In this document: positions 42,475 through 54,399 of the stretch, piece by piece | How the letters are laid out: the number at the start of each line of letters is the position of its first letter | How positions within the stretch are numbered: the first letter of the stretch is position 1 | Assembly: GCA_031216915.1 (NCBI GenBank) | Contig: CM062289.1 | Coordinates: 58,966,577 to 59,030,576, forward strand | Source of the DNA: Pictodentalium vernedei | Lineage: Eukaryota > Mollusca > Scaphopoda > Dentaliida > Dentaliidae | Length of the DNA: 64,000 nucleotides | Direction: 5' to 3' | Notes under the pieces: generated by a model | The model's database searches: none | Told to the model about the DNA's origin: nothing | What the model saw: the letters and a program-made list of their open reading frames with translations, nothing else | Program-made: the position numbers and the translations under genes

Positions 42475-43740
42475 TCGATGTTTTCAAGGGGAATTAAATT
42501 CTTATTGATTAGAATATCTATAACTGGTACAGGAAGGAATACTTGTATATCTTTATAAGTAAAGGCACACCACATTATATCAATGGTCGTTGCGCGCGCA
42601 AATTTCCACAAAAAGTGAATAAACAAACAGCCCATTAGAACGTAGAATTCCGAATAAAATTGGACTGATGCCCCTAGAGATTGACTGGAAACGAAGGGAG
42701 AAGATAGCGAAGGCGTGTGCAGAAACAAGTATTGGTCACCCGTCATCCTTCTATCCTAACCAAGTATTTTCCTTCTACACCTCATTTGGACGAAAAGTGA
42801 AAGGTCGGAAACCCATTTGTAACACAACGTTCATTTTTGGAATCAATTTTTCAGGGACTTGTGAAAATCTATTCTTATGGAAACATATTACATCGCTAGT
42901 TAATTTTTATTACACGTTATCACATTACTGGTTGATGTTCATTACATAACTGATTGATTGTTACATTAATTGTTATTTTTTATTACATTACTGGATGATA
43001 TTACAAAACTGGCTTAGGTTCCGCTCCACAGTTTCGCACTATTGCACAAGGGTGAAATTCTTAACATTGGGCATATGTTGAAACTAAGGCCATGTAAAAT
43101 AGATATATATTTTTAGTATCAGATATATGATTACATTAGGTTTTTTGTAGGACAAGAGAATTTGAAGTTTTGGTCCCAAAGTTGGAGTCTGATACATAGG
43201 GGAAAATTACCAGATGAATTATGGGAAACAGTGGCTTCGAAAAATTGGCTATTTTTTAAAATGTAATTTTTACACGGGTTTGTTACCAGACAGGTAACTG
43301 AAAAAGGAGACGGAAACATATAATTTTTTTTTTTGCATTTTAGAAACAGGGGATGCTTTGTTCCAGGGGTGGGTAGGCGAGGTTGGTGGGAAAATTCTGC
43401 TTTTGAGGCTGCTAGGTGGCTGAAAATGACTGGTTTCGGAATTTTTTCATGCAATTTTTCAGGTTGAAGTCTGGCCTTTGACAATAAATTATTCCACCCA
43501 CATTCAGATTGTTTATTTCTACTTAGTCAGATAGTGTTATATGTTTTTTTTGTGGATTTGGGAAATGTAATACATGTTATGAGTTAGATAACTAAGCTAC
43601 AGAATATTTGCATTTGAAGAGAGTGTATGGCATGTCATATTTGGAAATGCCTGGAAAACTGTGGAGCGGAACCTTATTATTAGATTACGGGTTGTTACCT
43701 CACCCAAATGATGCTCGACACTGAGTACTAGTTACTCGTG
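42475..43740. other. no gene recognised
   Basis: AT-rich; ORFs of up to 117 codons have no protein-like signature. TTACATTA-type short repeats around 42890-43010. Confidence 0.45.
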
Positions 43741-43745
43741 ATGTA

Positions 43746-44256
43746 CAGTACGGCCACCCTGGACTGGTCACTTTCCACGGATGGAATATCCATATATTCA
43801 CGGACGCAGTAATATTAGATTTCCGAAGACTAATAATAGGAATACAATACGTGGAGAGTGTATTATCACTAAATCACCCACAGAGTGGAGATTCCACCCA
43901 AGCAATAATTGCAAATTTATTGCAAAGCATAACCAGCACAAGCAAAGTTTCAGCCAATTGACCTCCGGGTTAAACCCGGAGGTCCATTGGCTGAAACATT
44001 GCTTGTGTTTTTTGTCGATATGTACAAAATTTGAAAGTTATAGCTTGGGTGATATCTCCACTCCGCGGGTGATTTAGTTGCAATCCACTCTCCACGTACT
44101 GTAATTACCAAAATATTAAATAATGAACCACCAGGTACGACCAAGTGCTTCAAAAACTAAAATTTTGCTGATGAGGATTTTTATTACCCTGTAAACGCAA
44201 GCGTGGACATCACTACTCACGCATGGATTACGACCAGTCCACGGCGGCTGTACTGT
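43746..44256. mobile_element. Tc1-like MITE containing a second MITE
   Basis: Outer ends CAGTACGGCCACCCTGGAC / CAGTACAGCCGCCGTGGAC next to TA at left (TG at right). The inner element 43846-44101 is the second copy of the CAGTACGTGGAGAGTG family. Confidence 0.7.
43846..44101. mobile_element. Tc1-like MITE, ~256 bp, copy 2
   Basis: CAATACGTGGAGAGTG / CAGTACGTGGAGAGTG ends next to TA; central GACCTCCGGGTTAAACCCGG foldback. Very similar to 20331-20593. Confidence 0.85.
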
Positions 44257-44856
44257 GCAGTTCATGAAAATAAGCAATTTGAAATTATGTTCCATTTTGG
44301 CAAGTGTAAGTTCCTTCCTAATATCGGATTCAAATTTCATTCAAATTGAACGAGGGCTCTGGAAATTTAAATCTTATATGGTGCCAAGAATCTCATCCTT
44401 CTCAGAACGACATCAGATATTGTCTCTTGAAATTATTTTGCTCGTACTGAACTCTACTCCCCAAAAGGAAACTTAATTTTATACACCAAGTCTCTGCATC
44501 AATTGGTTCACGTGAGCAGTAGTTTGGCAAATGAGATGGCCAGTGTTCACGCTTAGCCAATTTCACTAAACATTTTGATTTGGGACCAAAAATTCTTCGT
44601 TGGCTGAAATTTTAGCATCATAAAAGTTTCTTTCAGTTGTGAAAGAAAGCGATTGCAGCAGTGAACAACGCCATCAGTGTCGAAAGGAACAAAATCTATC
44701 TTATTACTTCTAGTGCAAAGAACTCGTCATCTGTCAATAAAGACGGAAACAACCGATTTACACGAAACGCACTAAACCGCACTGATTTGGATAATAAGGT
44801 ATTAGATGTTGTGTTTGTACAAACCTTCAACGTTAGTTGTTAGTGACTGATACTGA

Positions 44857-45261
44857 GGAGGCGCGCTGTCGTTGTGGTAACCGGTCCTCGTCAGATCACC
44901 GAAATTAAGCAACGTCGATCCCGGTTAATCATTGGATGGGTGACCGTCTGAGCGATCAATTCCGACTCCCGCGTTGTGTCCTTGTACAAGGCACTTAACC
45001 CCGATTGTCCACATGGGGGCACGATGACGCCGTGCACTAAGGCGTACTGCACGTCGATGGTGCGCATGTCTTCAACCAGTCTAACCCTGCCTGTGCTGCA
45101 GTGCAGAGTTACGATGTTGTGGAGCTGACAGCTGCTCGACGTTTCTCGGTGGTTCTCTCCGGGCACTCCGGCTTCCTCCACCCGTAAAACTGTCACGGTC
45201 ATGATTAGCCATTGTGCATAAGTATGTGACCTTAAGCACCAATAAATAAATATAAATAGAT
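44857..45261 (+). mobile_element. full-length SINE with 5S rRNA-derived head
   Basis: The head (about 44858-44970) contains GATCACCGAAATTAAGCAAC and GGATGGGTGACCGTCTGAG, corresponding to the internal promoter of 5S rRNA genes. The shared SINE body and AATAAATAAATATAAAT tail follow. Target duplication TGATACTGA at 44848-44856 and 45262-45270. Not a functional 5S gene: the head is diverged and fused to SINE sequence. Confidence 0.9.
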
Positions 45262-45323
45262 TGATACTGAAACATTCTTGTTTCTTCAATAAGACATTGC
45301 ATGTTATCAGCTTTACAAAAAAC

Positions 45324-45402
45324 AGCATTTAACTGATAAATATTTCATACCGTCGCGAGTGACTCGCGACGGTATGAAGTATTTATCTAATACAATGCTG
45401 CC
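45324..45402. repeat. foldback element
   Basis: AGCATTTAACTGATAAATAT...CGTCGCGAGTGACTCGCGACG...TATTTATCTAATACAATGCT. Confidence 0.85.
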
Positions 45403-45456
45403 CTTTGTAAAGACTCGCGATCCGCTAAACCCCTTCCCCCTCGTTAGCGTGTCACT

Positions 45457-45912
45457 ACACTCTAAAAACTAAAGTGTTAAAACTGACACTTTCAAGGTGT
45501 TAAACCCATTCTAACTCTTTGGGTTTGATTTTAACACTCAAAGTGCAATGCTTTAAGCACTTAGACATTACAATCGTCAGACATCTGAAACTTGAATGGA
45601 TGGCACTTCCCATGTGTCTAGCATTGGTGGTTCTTTCAGAATTGTCCATAATTTGATTTGCGCTTGGTGGGTACATAATTAAAAGGACACAACGCAAATG
45701 ACGCGGATCAGGCTCGAGAGTTCGAGCCTGATCCGCGCCATCTGCGTTGTTTCCTTTTAAGTGTCGCGACATTACACTTGTCAAGTGGTATTATTGTAAC
45801 ACTCGTCAAGTTCTGGGATATCTACACTTGAACAAAGTGCTAGTTCAGCACTTAGTAAGTGTTAAATACAGCACTTCAAGTGTAGTTTTTAACACTTTAG
45901 TTTTTAGCGTGT
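45457..45912. mobile_element. ~455-bp MITE rich in AACACTT motifs, copy 2
   Basis: ACACTCTAAAAACTAAAGTG / ACACGCTAAAAACTAAAGTG ends; inverted relative to 10272-10731 and closely similar throughout. Confidence 0.85.
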
Positions 45913-46181
45913 ATAGTTGCGACCAGTTGCTCAAGAACAAACAAAATGGATCCAAATCGTCGCTACTATTCTACAAAAGTACTATACTTTCGACCATTTG
46001 ATCAAAAGCTAACAAAATGGATCGAAACCGTCGCTGCTATACTGCAAAAGTATTTCAGAACATTCCGGTTGAAGCACACGAACCCCTAAGTAAACCCACA
46101 CGCCCAGAAAAATACACAAACAACAGAAAATGGATGTGGGATGTTCAATCATGGACATGCAGATCCACGGGCGGACGAGTG

Positions 46182-46692
46182 CACTGCAAAAATATAGGTT
46201 CTCTTTAGAACCCAAACTGGTTCTAATCTTGTCCCTGAGATGGAACCAGTTCTGTTTAAACAGTATTTATTTCAAATCAAATAAATTTATAAAGATTAAC
46301 ATTAAATATTAACAAAATTAAACATAAATTGAGGGGGGTTCAGCCGCAAGTTTAGAGCTCATACGAGGTTGTCTCAAATCATTATCAAGCAAAGGAGATA
46401 TGAACAGTTGATATATCGAACAAGTTTTGGTTCTATACAGAACCGAAACTGGTTCGATATGCCAACGGTTCATATCTCCTTTGTTTCAAAATGTTTGGTG
46501 ACTGCGTTGAATAAGCTCCAAGTTTACTGCTGAATCAACTTCAGTTCATGTAATATTCTGTTAAAATTGAACGCTAATCTTGGTAAATTTATTTGATTTG
46601 AAATAAATACTGTTTAAACAGAACTGGTTCCATCTCAGGGACAAGATGAGAACCAGTTTTGGATCTAAAGAGAACCTATATTTTTTGCAGTG
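46182..46692. mobile_element. 511-bp foldback element, CACTGCAAAAA ends
   Basis: ~110-bp arms (CACTGCAAAAATATAGGTTC, GGAACCAGTTCTGTTTAAAC) plus an inner inverted pair (CAAAGGAGATATGAAC...GTTCATATCTCCTTTG). No coding capacity. Confidence 0.88.
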
Positions 46693-46694
46693 TG

Positions 46695-47690
46695 GACGAA
46701 CAGACCAACAAACACTGATCTTTCTTGAGCTGAATACTAGCTCACGTCCAGCGTCACAGAAGAGACAGTGAGAAAGGAACTACATGTAAGTGGTCAATTC
46801 AAAGGGAACACTATAATTGACCAAATCAAGCCTATATGTTTATTCGAGGCGTCACGCGTTCGTTTATCGACATCAAAGGTAAATCGAGTACCCAAATAAT
46901 TGATAATACTCTAGAGATATTCGAGTTATTTTAACTCTTGAGATATGATATAACTAACGTCTTATTTGAATTGCACGTAAAGAAGGCCAACTTGTCATAT
47001 TAGTGAGATGAACACCATTGTTTTAGCGTCATAGACATAAAGGTTTTTTTAAACACACAGACAGCACAAATGCATCACCCAACAACAGAAATATCTCAAT
47101 GAACAATACATAGCGGATCACAGGTAGCACTTCACCCCACTATAAATTACAACAGGCTCTTACTGAAGAACTTTAACTTTTATTCCCCACTGCAAACGTT
47201 TGTTGTCGACGGAAAACCAACTTTCCCAAGGAGTCTAATATTTGGGGCATTCTCGAGTGAAATGTTCCAGGGTCTCCACTACTCATAAGTTGCACATTTA
47301 GCACCCCACCAGCGACCTATTTAGGTACTCCTGAAAAGCTGCTGCATCCTTTTTATACAACCCGTCTGACGAGCGTTTGGCCCTATCTTCAGCTCACCAG
47401 TTTCTATAGCAATTCTCGAGCATTCTACCCCTGATAAAACTTCTCCTCGCGATCTAGAATCTGGATATAATCACTTTTTTATCGTATGTGAATTTGTGGC
47501 CAGTATATAATCCGACATAATGTGCAGGGGTCGTGGAGCTACGAAGAGACCTCGTACAGGGAGCGGGGGTCTGCAGTCCCAACCCCAATTTTTCACTTTT
47601 CTGGCCAACATTGTTCAAAATATTTGATAATGGTGAACGAATAAGTTTCCACAGCGCTCACATTTTTATCCTAGCTGATGTGTTTACAAA
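46695..47690. other. no gene recognised
   Basis: Unique-looking sequence; no element ends or coding signal. Confidence 0.45.
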
Positions 47691-47699
47691 CTCCACAAC

Positions 47700-47927
47700 A
47701 CAGAGAATATCAAAATTTATTATTTTAATTACTGTTCTTTAAATTTTTCAAACAAATTTCAACAAAACCATATCATGTGACCTCTCATTGGAACGAGTTC
47801 GATGAACTCGTTCCAATGAGAGGTCACATGATATGGTTTTGTTGAAATATTTTGAAATATTTATTTTTTTCAACTGCTCAATTTACAAATAACGCGGGCG
47901 GATGCGGGCGATTCGTTAGGTAACGGG
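47700..47927. mobile_element. piggyBac-like MITE (type A)
   Basis: Core GGAACGAGTTCGATGAACTC, arms AACAAAACCATATCATGTGA, right end GTTAGGTAACGGG followed by TTAA at 47928-47931. Left end not clear. Confidence 0.7.
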
Positions 47928-47934
47928 TTAATTG

Positions 47935-48725
47935 CTTGTTATTGTACTTGTCATTATACCGAGTCGGTGACGTGTCACATTACCTGTTGTGCAATCTGGG
48001 CAATTTTAGGGTTTTTGTGGACTACCTGCTACTGAGGATCATAGCCCCCTCCCCCTCGCGCGTAGCGGAAATCCTGGCGGAACCCCTGATTGCTCTACAA
48101 TATGACCTTGTAGGAGATTAACTAGTACTAAATGGCGTTCCATTGGCTAACAATTGACCAAAATATCTATGGACAGTCACTTCTGTACTACCAGGGCATT
48201 CGTCCCGAAGCATACGCCCCCCGCCCCACATAACCCTACAGTCACCACAGATATCGTAATGCACAGAAATACTGGGAAGAACTGCATGGAAGATGAATAA
48301 CATGCGAAAAGATGCTAGAAGCAAGGCCGGAACAGATCGAAGCCGATTCTTTTGACTGCCGTAAAGTAAACCTATTGAAGTGATCCCTCCGTTCGTACAC
48401 AGGTTTATTCTATAAGTGGCCACCTTGCCCCATAAAAACAATGTAGCGCCTCAGAAATCCAAGACGGTGGTCTGAAAATAGCTCAGAAGTATAACGAATA
48501 TGGACTGTGGGTAGGGAGAAACAGCGACTGAGGGAGACTTTCAAACTGTAAAGAACTCCAGTTAAACCTGAACAGACTCTACTCAGTGGTAAACCCTTGT
48601 GTCCAATAGGAACCAGGTGTAGGCCTGCAAATCCAAAGTGGCGAACTCCATCTATCAAAAAAGATTGACAGCAACACATGTCGCGCTAACAGTGTGTACT
48701 GCTCCTGTGTACTAACGCCGCCCAT
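47935..48725. other. no gene recognised
   Basis: ORFs of 90-107 codons on the minus strand lack recognisable features. Confidence 0.4.
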
Positions 48726-48815
48726 TAAACCATGACAATGACCCCACAACATGGTCGCTCACGTAGGTTACCATGATAACCAACCAGACACCATACCTGC
48801 ACTGCAGTAGGACAT
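48726..48815. repeat. Polinton terminal-repeat relic, right-end orientation
   Basis: CCATGACAATGACCCCACAACATGG and GCTCACGTAGGTTACCATGA (in pieces) parallel 36650-36715 of the right terminal repeat. Confidence 0.6.
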
Positions 48816-49204
48816 CTCCTAATGCACTAGTCAGAAAAGTAACATTAAGTTGTTTCGAATGACACATAAAGTATGATAAGGATACTTGTCCCTGTTTCAG
48901 TATGCATCGCGTCTTCTGATTGGTCAACGTGACCGAAACAAATAGCCATGGTATCGGCTATCTTCAAACATGCGGGTGATAAGAGCACGCGCCGTTGTTC
49001 CCCGTTTGTCACTCGAGAAACATCCAGGTGATAAAAATAACCTTTGACCCCGACTGGGTCACATCGATTGCAGAAACTCCTATTAGAACTGTTAAGTTAT
49101 ATCCAACTTATTGTCGTATTGTAGTGAATACTAATACAAATTAAAAAACATCGTTGCAGCCCTATGAGTAGAAGCACTTGTTGGCTGTCGTATTCGATGA
49201 GAAC

Positions 49205-49494
49205 TGACTGATGACAGATTGAATCAGGTTCGCAAATATACTTTTGCGCTTTGTGGGGTGAGAACGTCAAGGGGTGCAACTCACCTGTTTATCTTCAATA
49301 TCGCTTGGGCAGAATACAAAATGTCAATCTCTCGCTTCGCTTGTCACTCCGATGGAGACATCGTTCGCAAACGGATTGAACTCACGCCTAAATCCACCGT
49401 TAAATCAAATAATACTGCCGCACAGCTTTTTAGAGAGTATTTGTCAGAGAAAGACTATTATACTGAATTTGAATTGTTTAAAACAAAAAATTAA
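49205..49494 (+). other. 91-codon ORF of unknown nature
   Basis: Reading frame with mixed composition (for example LFREYLSEKDYYTEFELF). Not recognised; no splice or promoter evidence. Confidence 0.2.
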
Positions 49495-49875
49495 AACTTC
49501 TCCATGTGTGACCTGGTTTATAAACAACGATTCGGAAATAGACTCGGTCTATTTATAGTTTTGCTGTGACGTTTGTTTCGCTGTTTGGTTCAAAACCTGA
49601 GGCTCAGTGTGGGGTTTAAACTTCGTCGCTTGAGTCTTAATGTGGGATCATATTTTAGATCTCGGCTTGCGCCTCATACGTTGAAAACCGACATCCATGT
49701 ATTAAATCTCCATGTACCCTGGATGTTGCCCGAGATAACTTATAATGTTAACTAGATGGTGTCACTTGTGTGCAAAGCACACTATAGTGTATCCCCGCAT
49801 TTGCATCCTGGACTTTGTATGAATGCTTGATACAAAGATGAAATGTATTATATGACACACTAAAATCATATTGAG

Positions 49876-51000
49876 TGGCACAGGTGACACAGCTTCGTGC
49901 GCACCTACAGACTCCACTGCAACATTTGGGCATGGTTTTAGCGTTTCGAATTACATACATGTACCCTGGGAGCCTTTCGCCGGAAACGGTCTAAGAAAAC
50001 ATGAAAGTGGCAACGGTGGCACCCCAAAAATCTGAAACCTTCGTGCACATCTACAGACCCTACTGCAACTTTTGAGCATAGTTTTAGCATTTCAAATTAC
50101 ATACTCTGGGAGCTTTTCGCCGGAAATGATCTAAGAAAACACGAAAGAAAAACGGTGGCACCCCCACATGGCATCTGAAACCTTTGTATGCATCTACAGA
50201 CCTTACTGCAACATTTGAGCATGCGTTTAGCATTTCGAATTACATACCCTAGGAGCCTTTCGCCGGAAACGGTCTAACAAAACACAAAAGTGGCAACGGT
50301 GGCACAGCCACGTGGAACCTGAAAAATCCGAAACCTTCGTGCGCATCTACAGACCCTACTGCAACATCAGAGCGTGCTTTTAGCATTTCGAATTACATAC
50401 CCTAGGAGCCTTTCGCCGGAAACGGTCTAAGAAAACACGAAAGTGGCTACGGTGGCACAGCCACGTGGCACCCGAAAAATCTGAAACCTTCGTGTGCATC
50501 TATAGACCCTACTGCAACATATGAGCATGATTTTAGCATTTCTAATTACATACCCTACGAGCCTTTCGCCGGAAACGGTTCAAGAAAACACAAAAGTGGC
50601 TACGGTGGCACAGCCACGTGGCACCCGAAAAATCTGAAACCTTCGTGTGCATCTATAGACCCTACTGCAACATATGACCATGGATTTAGCGTTTCGAATT
50701 ACATACCCTACGAGCCTTTCGCCGGAAACGGTCTAAGAAAACACAAAAGTGGCTACGGTGGCACAGCCACGTGGCACCCGAAAAATCCGAAACCTTCCTG
50801 CGCATCTATAGCCCCTACTGCAACTTCTGAGCATGGATTTAGCGTTTCGAATTACATATCCTACGAGCCTTTTGCCGGAAACGGTCTAAGAAAACACAAA
50901 AGTGGCTACGGTGGCACAGCCACGTGGCACCCGAAAAATCCGAAACCTTCCTACATATCTACAGATCATTTAGCAACACCCTAGTGTAATTTTAGAACTC
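49876..51000. repeat. ~153-bp satellite, about 7 units
   Basis: Each unit carries GAGCCTTTCGCCGGAAACGG, GTGGCTACGGTGGCACAGCC, AAATCTGAAACCTTCGTG and TATAGACCCTACTGCAAC. Spacing between units is 140-142 bp for the first two and 153-154 bp for the rest, and similarity rises to the right. Confidence 0.92.
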
Positions 51001-51164
51001 CGAATTACATAGGTTGGGACTATTCAGCAAAAAAGTGAAAAAATAACGCATTTTTTAAGTGGCTCCACAGAAGCCACCTGGTGGCACAAAAATTTAAAAG
51101 TTGTATTTTTGGGTTGCACAGACCCTATCGAACAACTGTAGGAAGTTACAGCGTTTCAAATTAC

Positions 51165-51225
51165 AAAACCGGACGTACGGAAGTACGGACGTACGGCCGT
51201 ACGGACGTACGGACGTACGGACGGA
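51165..51225. repeat. (GTACGGAC)n short repeat
   Basis: GGACGTACGGAAGTACGGAC and variants, ~8-bp period. Confidence 0.9.
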
Positions 51226-51379
51226 GATCATGACAATATCCCCGCATTTTTTAAAATGCGGGGATAAATATATTAATCGTTATGTCCTAACATTTATTCC
51301 GTGCCACTCAATGCAATAAACCTTTTTTCATATTATTAACATAGGCGTGAGAAAAAGTTCTAATTCTTACATCTATCTA

Positions 51380-51800
51380 ACCAATGGAAGTAAATCTAAT
51401 TACCACAAATTACCTGACAATATCCTCAAAACGCCAGAATCCTCATTATAACAATAGCACGTAGTGCTATAAGACCGAGCGGTCACCAAAATTTCCGTTC
51501 CACTTGTCTGGAGTAAATCCACTTACCACAAACAAGCCGACATTTTCCCACGAAATCACTAAAACGTCAAACAATTACCAAAACAGACTTGGCGAAGCCC
51601 CCGTCTAGGGTTTATCACAGTAGCACGTAGTGCTATAGGACTGGAGGGGTGTTGTACTACTGTATAAGAGTAGTTTTGCTGATTCGGATTTCCACAGAAT
51701 CCCCCTTACAGGACTGCGAAGTTGTTGTTCCCTTGTATAATAGTATTTTTACTGGCTGGTATTCTTCAAGAATCCTCGATTTGACCACGGTCACAAAGCA
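51380..51800. repeat. Polinton terminal-repeat relic, left-end orientation
   Basis: AGTAAATCTAATTACCACAAA, two AGCACGTAGTGCTATA motifs (about 51456 and 51620) and AGAATCCTC blocks parallel the inner part of the left terminal repeat. The segment appears partly duplicated within the relic. Confidence 0.6.
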
Positions 51801-51858
51801 GTTACCTCTGGTAGGGATCGAACCGTGGACATTTCGATTTGAAGTTCAATTCCTTTAA

Positions 51859-52101
51859 CCCATTACCCAACGTAACGGCCAAAACCGGCCAGTGCTATTC
51901 AAAAACATGGACAATTAACTTTAATTATTTTTTCATTTTTTGTCTCAAAACATAGGTTATGACCCCTCTTTGGAAGGAGCTCATCGAGTTCGTTCCAATG
52001 AAGGGTCATAACTTATGTTTTTGAGACAAAAAATGAAAAAAAATTAGTTATTCAAGAATTTTGTTTGCATGTGTCGTCTGCTTTTCGTGTTAGGTGAAGT
52101 G
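51859..52101. mobile_element. piggyBac-like MITE (type B), complete
   Basis: CCCATTACCCAACGTAACGG at left and TAGGTGAAGTG at right, flanked by TTAA (51855-51858 and 52102-52105). Core GGAAGGAGCTCATCGAGTTC. Confidence 0.82.
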
Positions 52102-52254
52102 TTAACCACTGAGCCACCGTGCTCCCTGACTTCATGAATACAAAGCTACGAAATCAAGGCCACATCGTGAAAAACAAACGAAAGGTCACTTGTCTGATCC
52201 TATGGCCTCGTATTTCTTTGTTGACAGGTCATATTCTTCTGTGTTGTGGGGAGT

Positions 52255-52760
52255 AACGCGGGCAAAGAATGTCGAGCACCATGTTGTGACGTCATTACTA
52301 CAGTGATCCGGGGAGTCAACTTGCACGCACAGCGCGATTTGGTAGGGTGATAGTGCTTCCCTCTACCATTTTGTATACTGGGGTCGCCATTTGGTTTCCC
52401 TGGTGGCACGTGGTAGCTATGTGACTCTACATTCTCTGATAGGAATCCCTTGTACTTGGAGGGTGTGTGCACGATTGAGCAGGAGTAAATTTAATTATGT
52501 AAATGGACCCGACAATCTCTCTCAAAACTAGAATCCTCATTATAAGTGTAGCACGTAGTGCTATAGGGTCCTAAAAAGTGTGGGCGTGTTCCGGCCATGC
52601 GTTCGAAAGAACTAGGGAAAATACCACAAAAACCCGACAACCACCTAAATCAGCAAAAACGCCTATAAATTACCGAAACGGACTTTATATGGCTAGGATT
52701 CTTCCAGAATCCGGTTTCTGTCTGTGTGTCTAGTCCGGATTCGTTCCGAATCCTCTGCTT
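52255..52760. repeat. Polinton terminal-repeat relic, left-end orientation
   Basis: CACCATGTTGTGACGTCATT, TACCATTTTGTATACTGGGG, GGTGGCACGTGGTAGCTATG and AGCACGTAGTGCTATAGG follow the same order as the left terminal repeat but with clear divergence. Confidence 0.7.
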
Positions 52761-52764
52761 TTAT

Positions 52765-53109
52765 GTATCTGTACCATTTCTCCTCATTCTTGAACCTTTA
52801 TTTTTGTTCGGATTATCCCAGAATTCTCGTTTGTCTGCCTATACCTGGCTAGTCTCGCCATAGCAGTCTCTTTAGTCCTAGCTACACCTTGTAATCGCCA
52901 TTTCGACCAATCAGGTAACCCTGTCCAGCTAATCCCCGCCCACTGGCAAACCATTGCCTGACACAAGGTCCCTAAAGAGAAGTTCAAGAGTCAATCGGAG
53001 AGTGGCGGGAACAGCCATTGCTCTAGCGATTCGACTCTTATTGAGAAAATGAGCTATAAATTATTTGAATTTAAGTTGTCAGTCTCTCTATCTCTTCTCT
53101 CTCTCTCTC

Positions 53110-53156
<47 letters not shown>

Positions 53157-54013
53157 AGTTAACTTCTTTTGTGTATAGTGTTTACATATTGTTATATTTT
53201 GTTATGACTTTTGTAATCTATTAGTCTTTGTACAGGAGCGGAGGGTTTTCTAAGTGGTCAGCACTTGTCCTCCAATCCTGATTTGCATTGTTGAATGGCA
53301 AATACAAATATGTTTAATCTTAGTTACCCGCCTTGAAATGTTGCAATCTCCAAAAATAAACAGCCTTGGAAAAATATGTTGTTTCAATAAACATTTGAAG
53401 CATTCTACTGCTATCTTGCATTATTGTTGAATATGAATGTAAATAAAAAGGGTGATTTGATGATTTTTTGGACCTAAAATTACAATTGACTGTTGGAGTG
53501 TTTTAGTTCGGAATTCTCTGAAAAATATGTGCTGTGTCTGGTACTTCCCTTCATGTAAGTTTTTCTCTCTTATTTGTTGCATAACATTATGTTGTCGGGT
53601 CAGAAAAAGTTGTCTGAAGGGCTATACTTGGCCAAGATATTTGAATGCCAGAGATCAGTTTTTTCGCCTGAATGTTATAATGGTCTCCTACGGTAAAATA
53701 AGTAGCTCAATGATACCAATTGAGAGAGTGACTCCCGTGGGATCAATGAGACGGGACAGAACATTGATTGAACAAAATAGCAAACTTTAAAACAAGTGCT
53801 GATATTTGACCGTGTGCTGAGATAGAACTGATAATAAAATAATATTTCCCGAGAACAACATATGGTCAAATATGCTTCAGATATCCAAGAATATAGCTAG
53901 AAATTCAAAACAATTCAAGGTAATGTGACAGCGCTGCATACAGGAAAATTCGAACACTGTCGGCGTTTTTCTTGAAGAATTCCATATATGTAAAACACGT
54001 GTTTTGGCACGTG
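52765..54013. other. no gene; (TC)n microsatellite
   Basis: (TC)n at 53087-53156; otherwise AT-rich without coding signal. Confidence 0.5.
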
Positions 54014-54026
54014 ATACCGGCAGATT

Positions 54027-54399
54027 ATTTATTATTATTATTATTATTTATTGGTGTTTAAGGTCACATACTTATGCACAACGGCTAATCGTGACCGTGA
54101 CAGTTTTACGGGTGGAGGAAGCCGGAGTACCCGGAGAGAACCACCGAGCAACGACGAGCAGCTGTCAGCTCTCCAACATCGTAACTCTGAACTCTGCACC
54201 GCAGCACAGGCAGGGTTAGATTGGTTGAAGACATGTGCACCATCGACGTGCAGTACGCCTCAGTACACAGCGTCATCGTGCCCCCATGTAGGCAATCGGG
54301 GTGAAGTGTCTTGCCCAAGGACACAACGCGGTTGCCGCAGGTGGGATTCGAGCCGAGGACCTCTCGGCTTGCAGCCTGCACCTCTGCCAACTGAGCCAT
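54027..54399 (-). mobile_element. full-length SINE with tRNA-derived head
   Basis: Reverse orientation: (TTATTA)n tail at left; head with GGATTCGAGCC (B box complement) and GCCAACTGAGCCA (A box complement) at right. Target duplication ATACCGGCAGATT at 54014-54026 and 54400-54412. Confidence 0.93.

Larger units (their letters stand above)
49769..51310. mobile_element. Helentron/pearl-like non-autonomous element with satellite core
   Basis: A repeat array is bracketed by ATCCCCGCATTT at 49793 and 51238, and by TTGAGTGGCACAGG / complement (about 49870 and 51300). A terminal hairpin ATCCCCGCATTTTTTAAAATG is at 51239-51266. A short GTACGGAC array precedes it. Bivalve pearl elements and Helentron-related elements have similar cores of ~150-160-bp repeats; the assignment is inference. 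Confidence 0.5.

Noticed and set aside
44858-44970. Possible 5S rRNA gene
   Set aside because: Diverged, incomplete and fused to a SINE body with target duplications; the same applies to 57600-57710.
49205-49494. Overlapping ORFs of 91 and 94 codons
   Set aside because: No recognisable motif, splice site or promoter; kept only as a doubtful entry.
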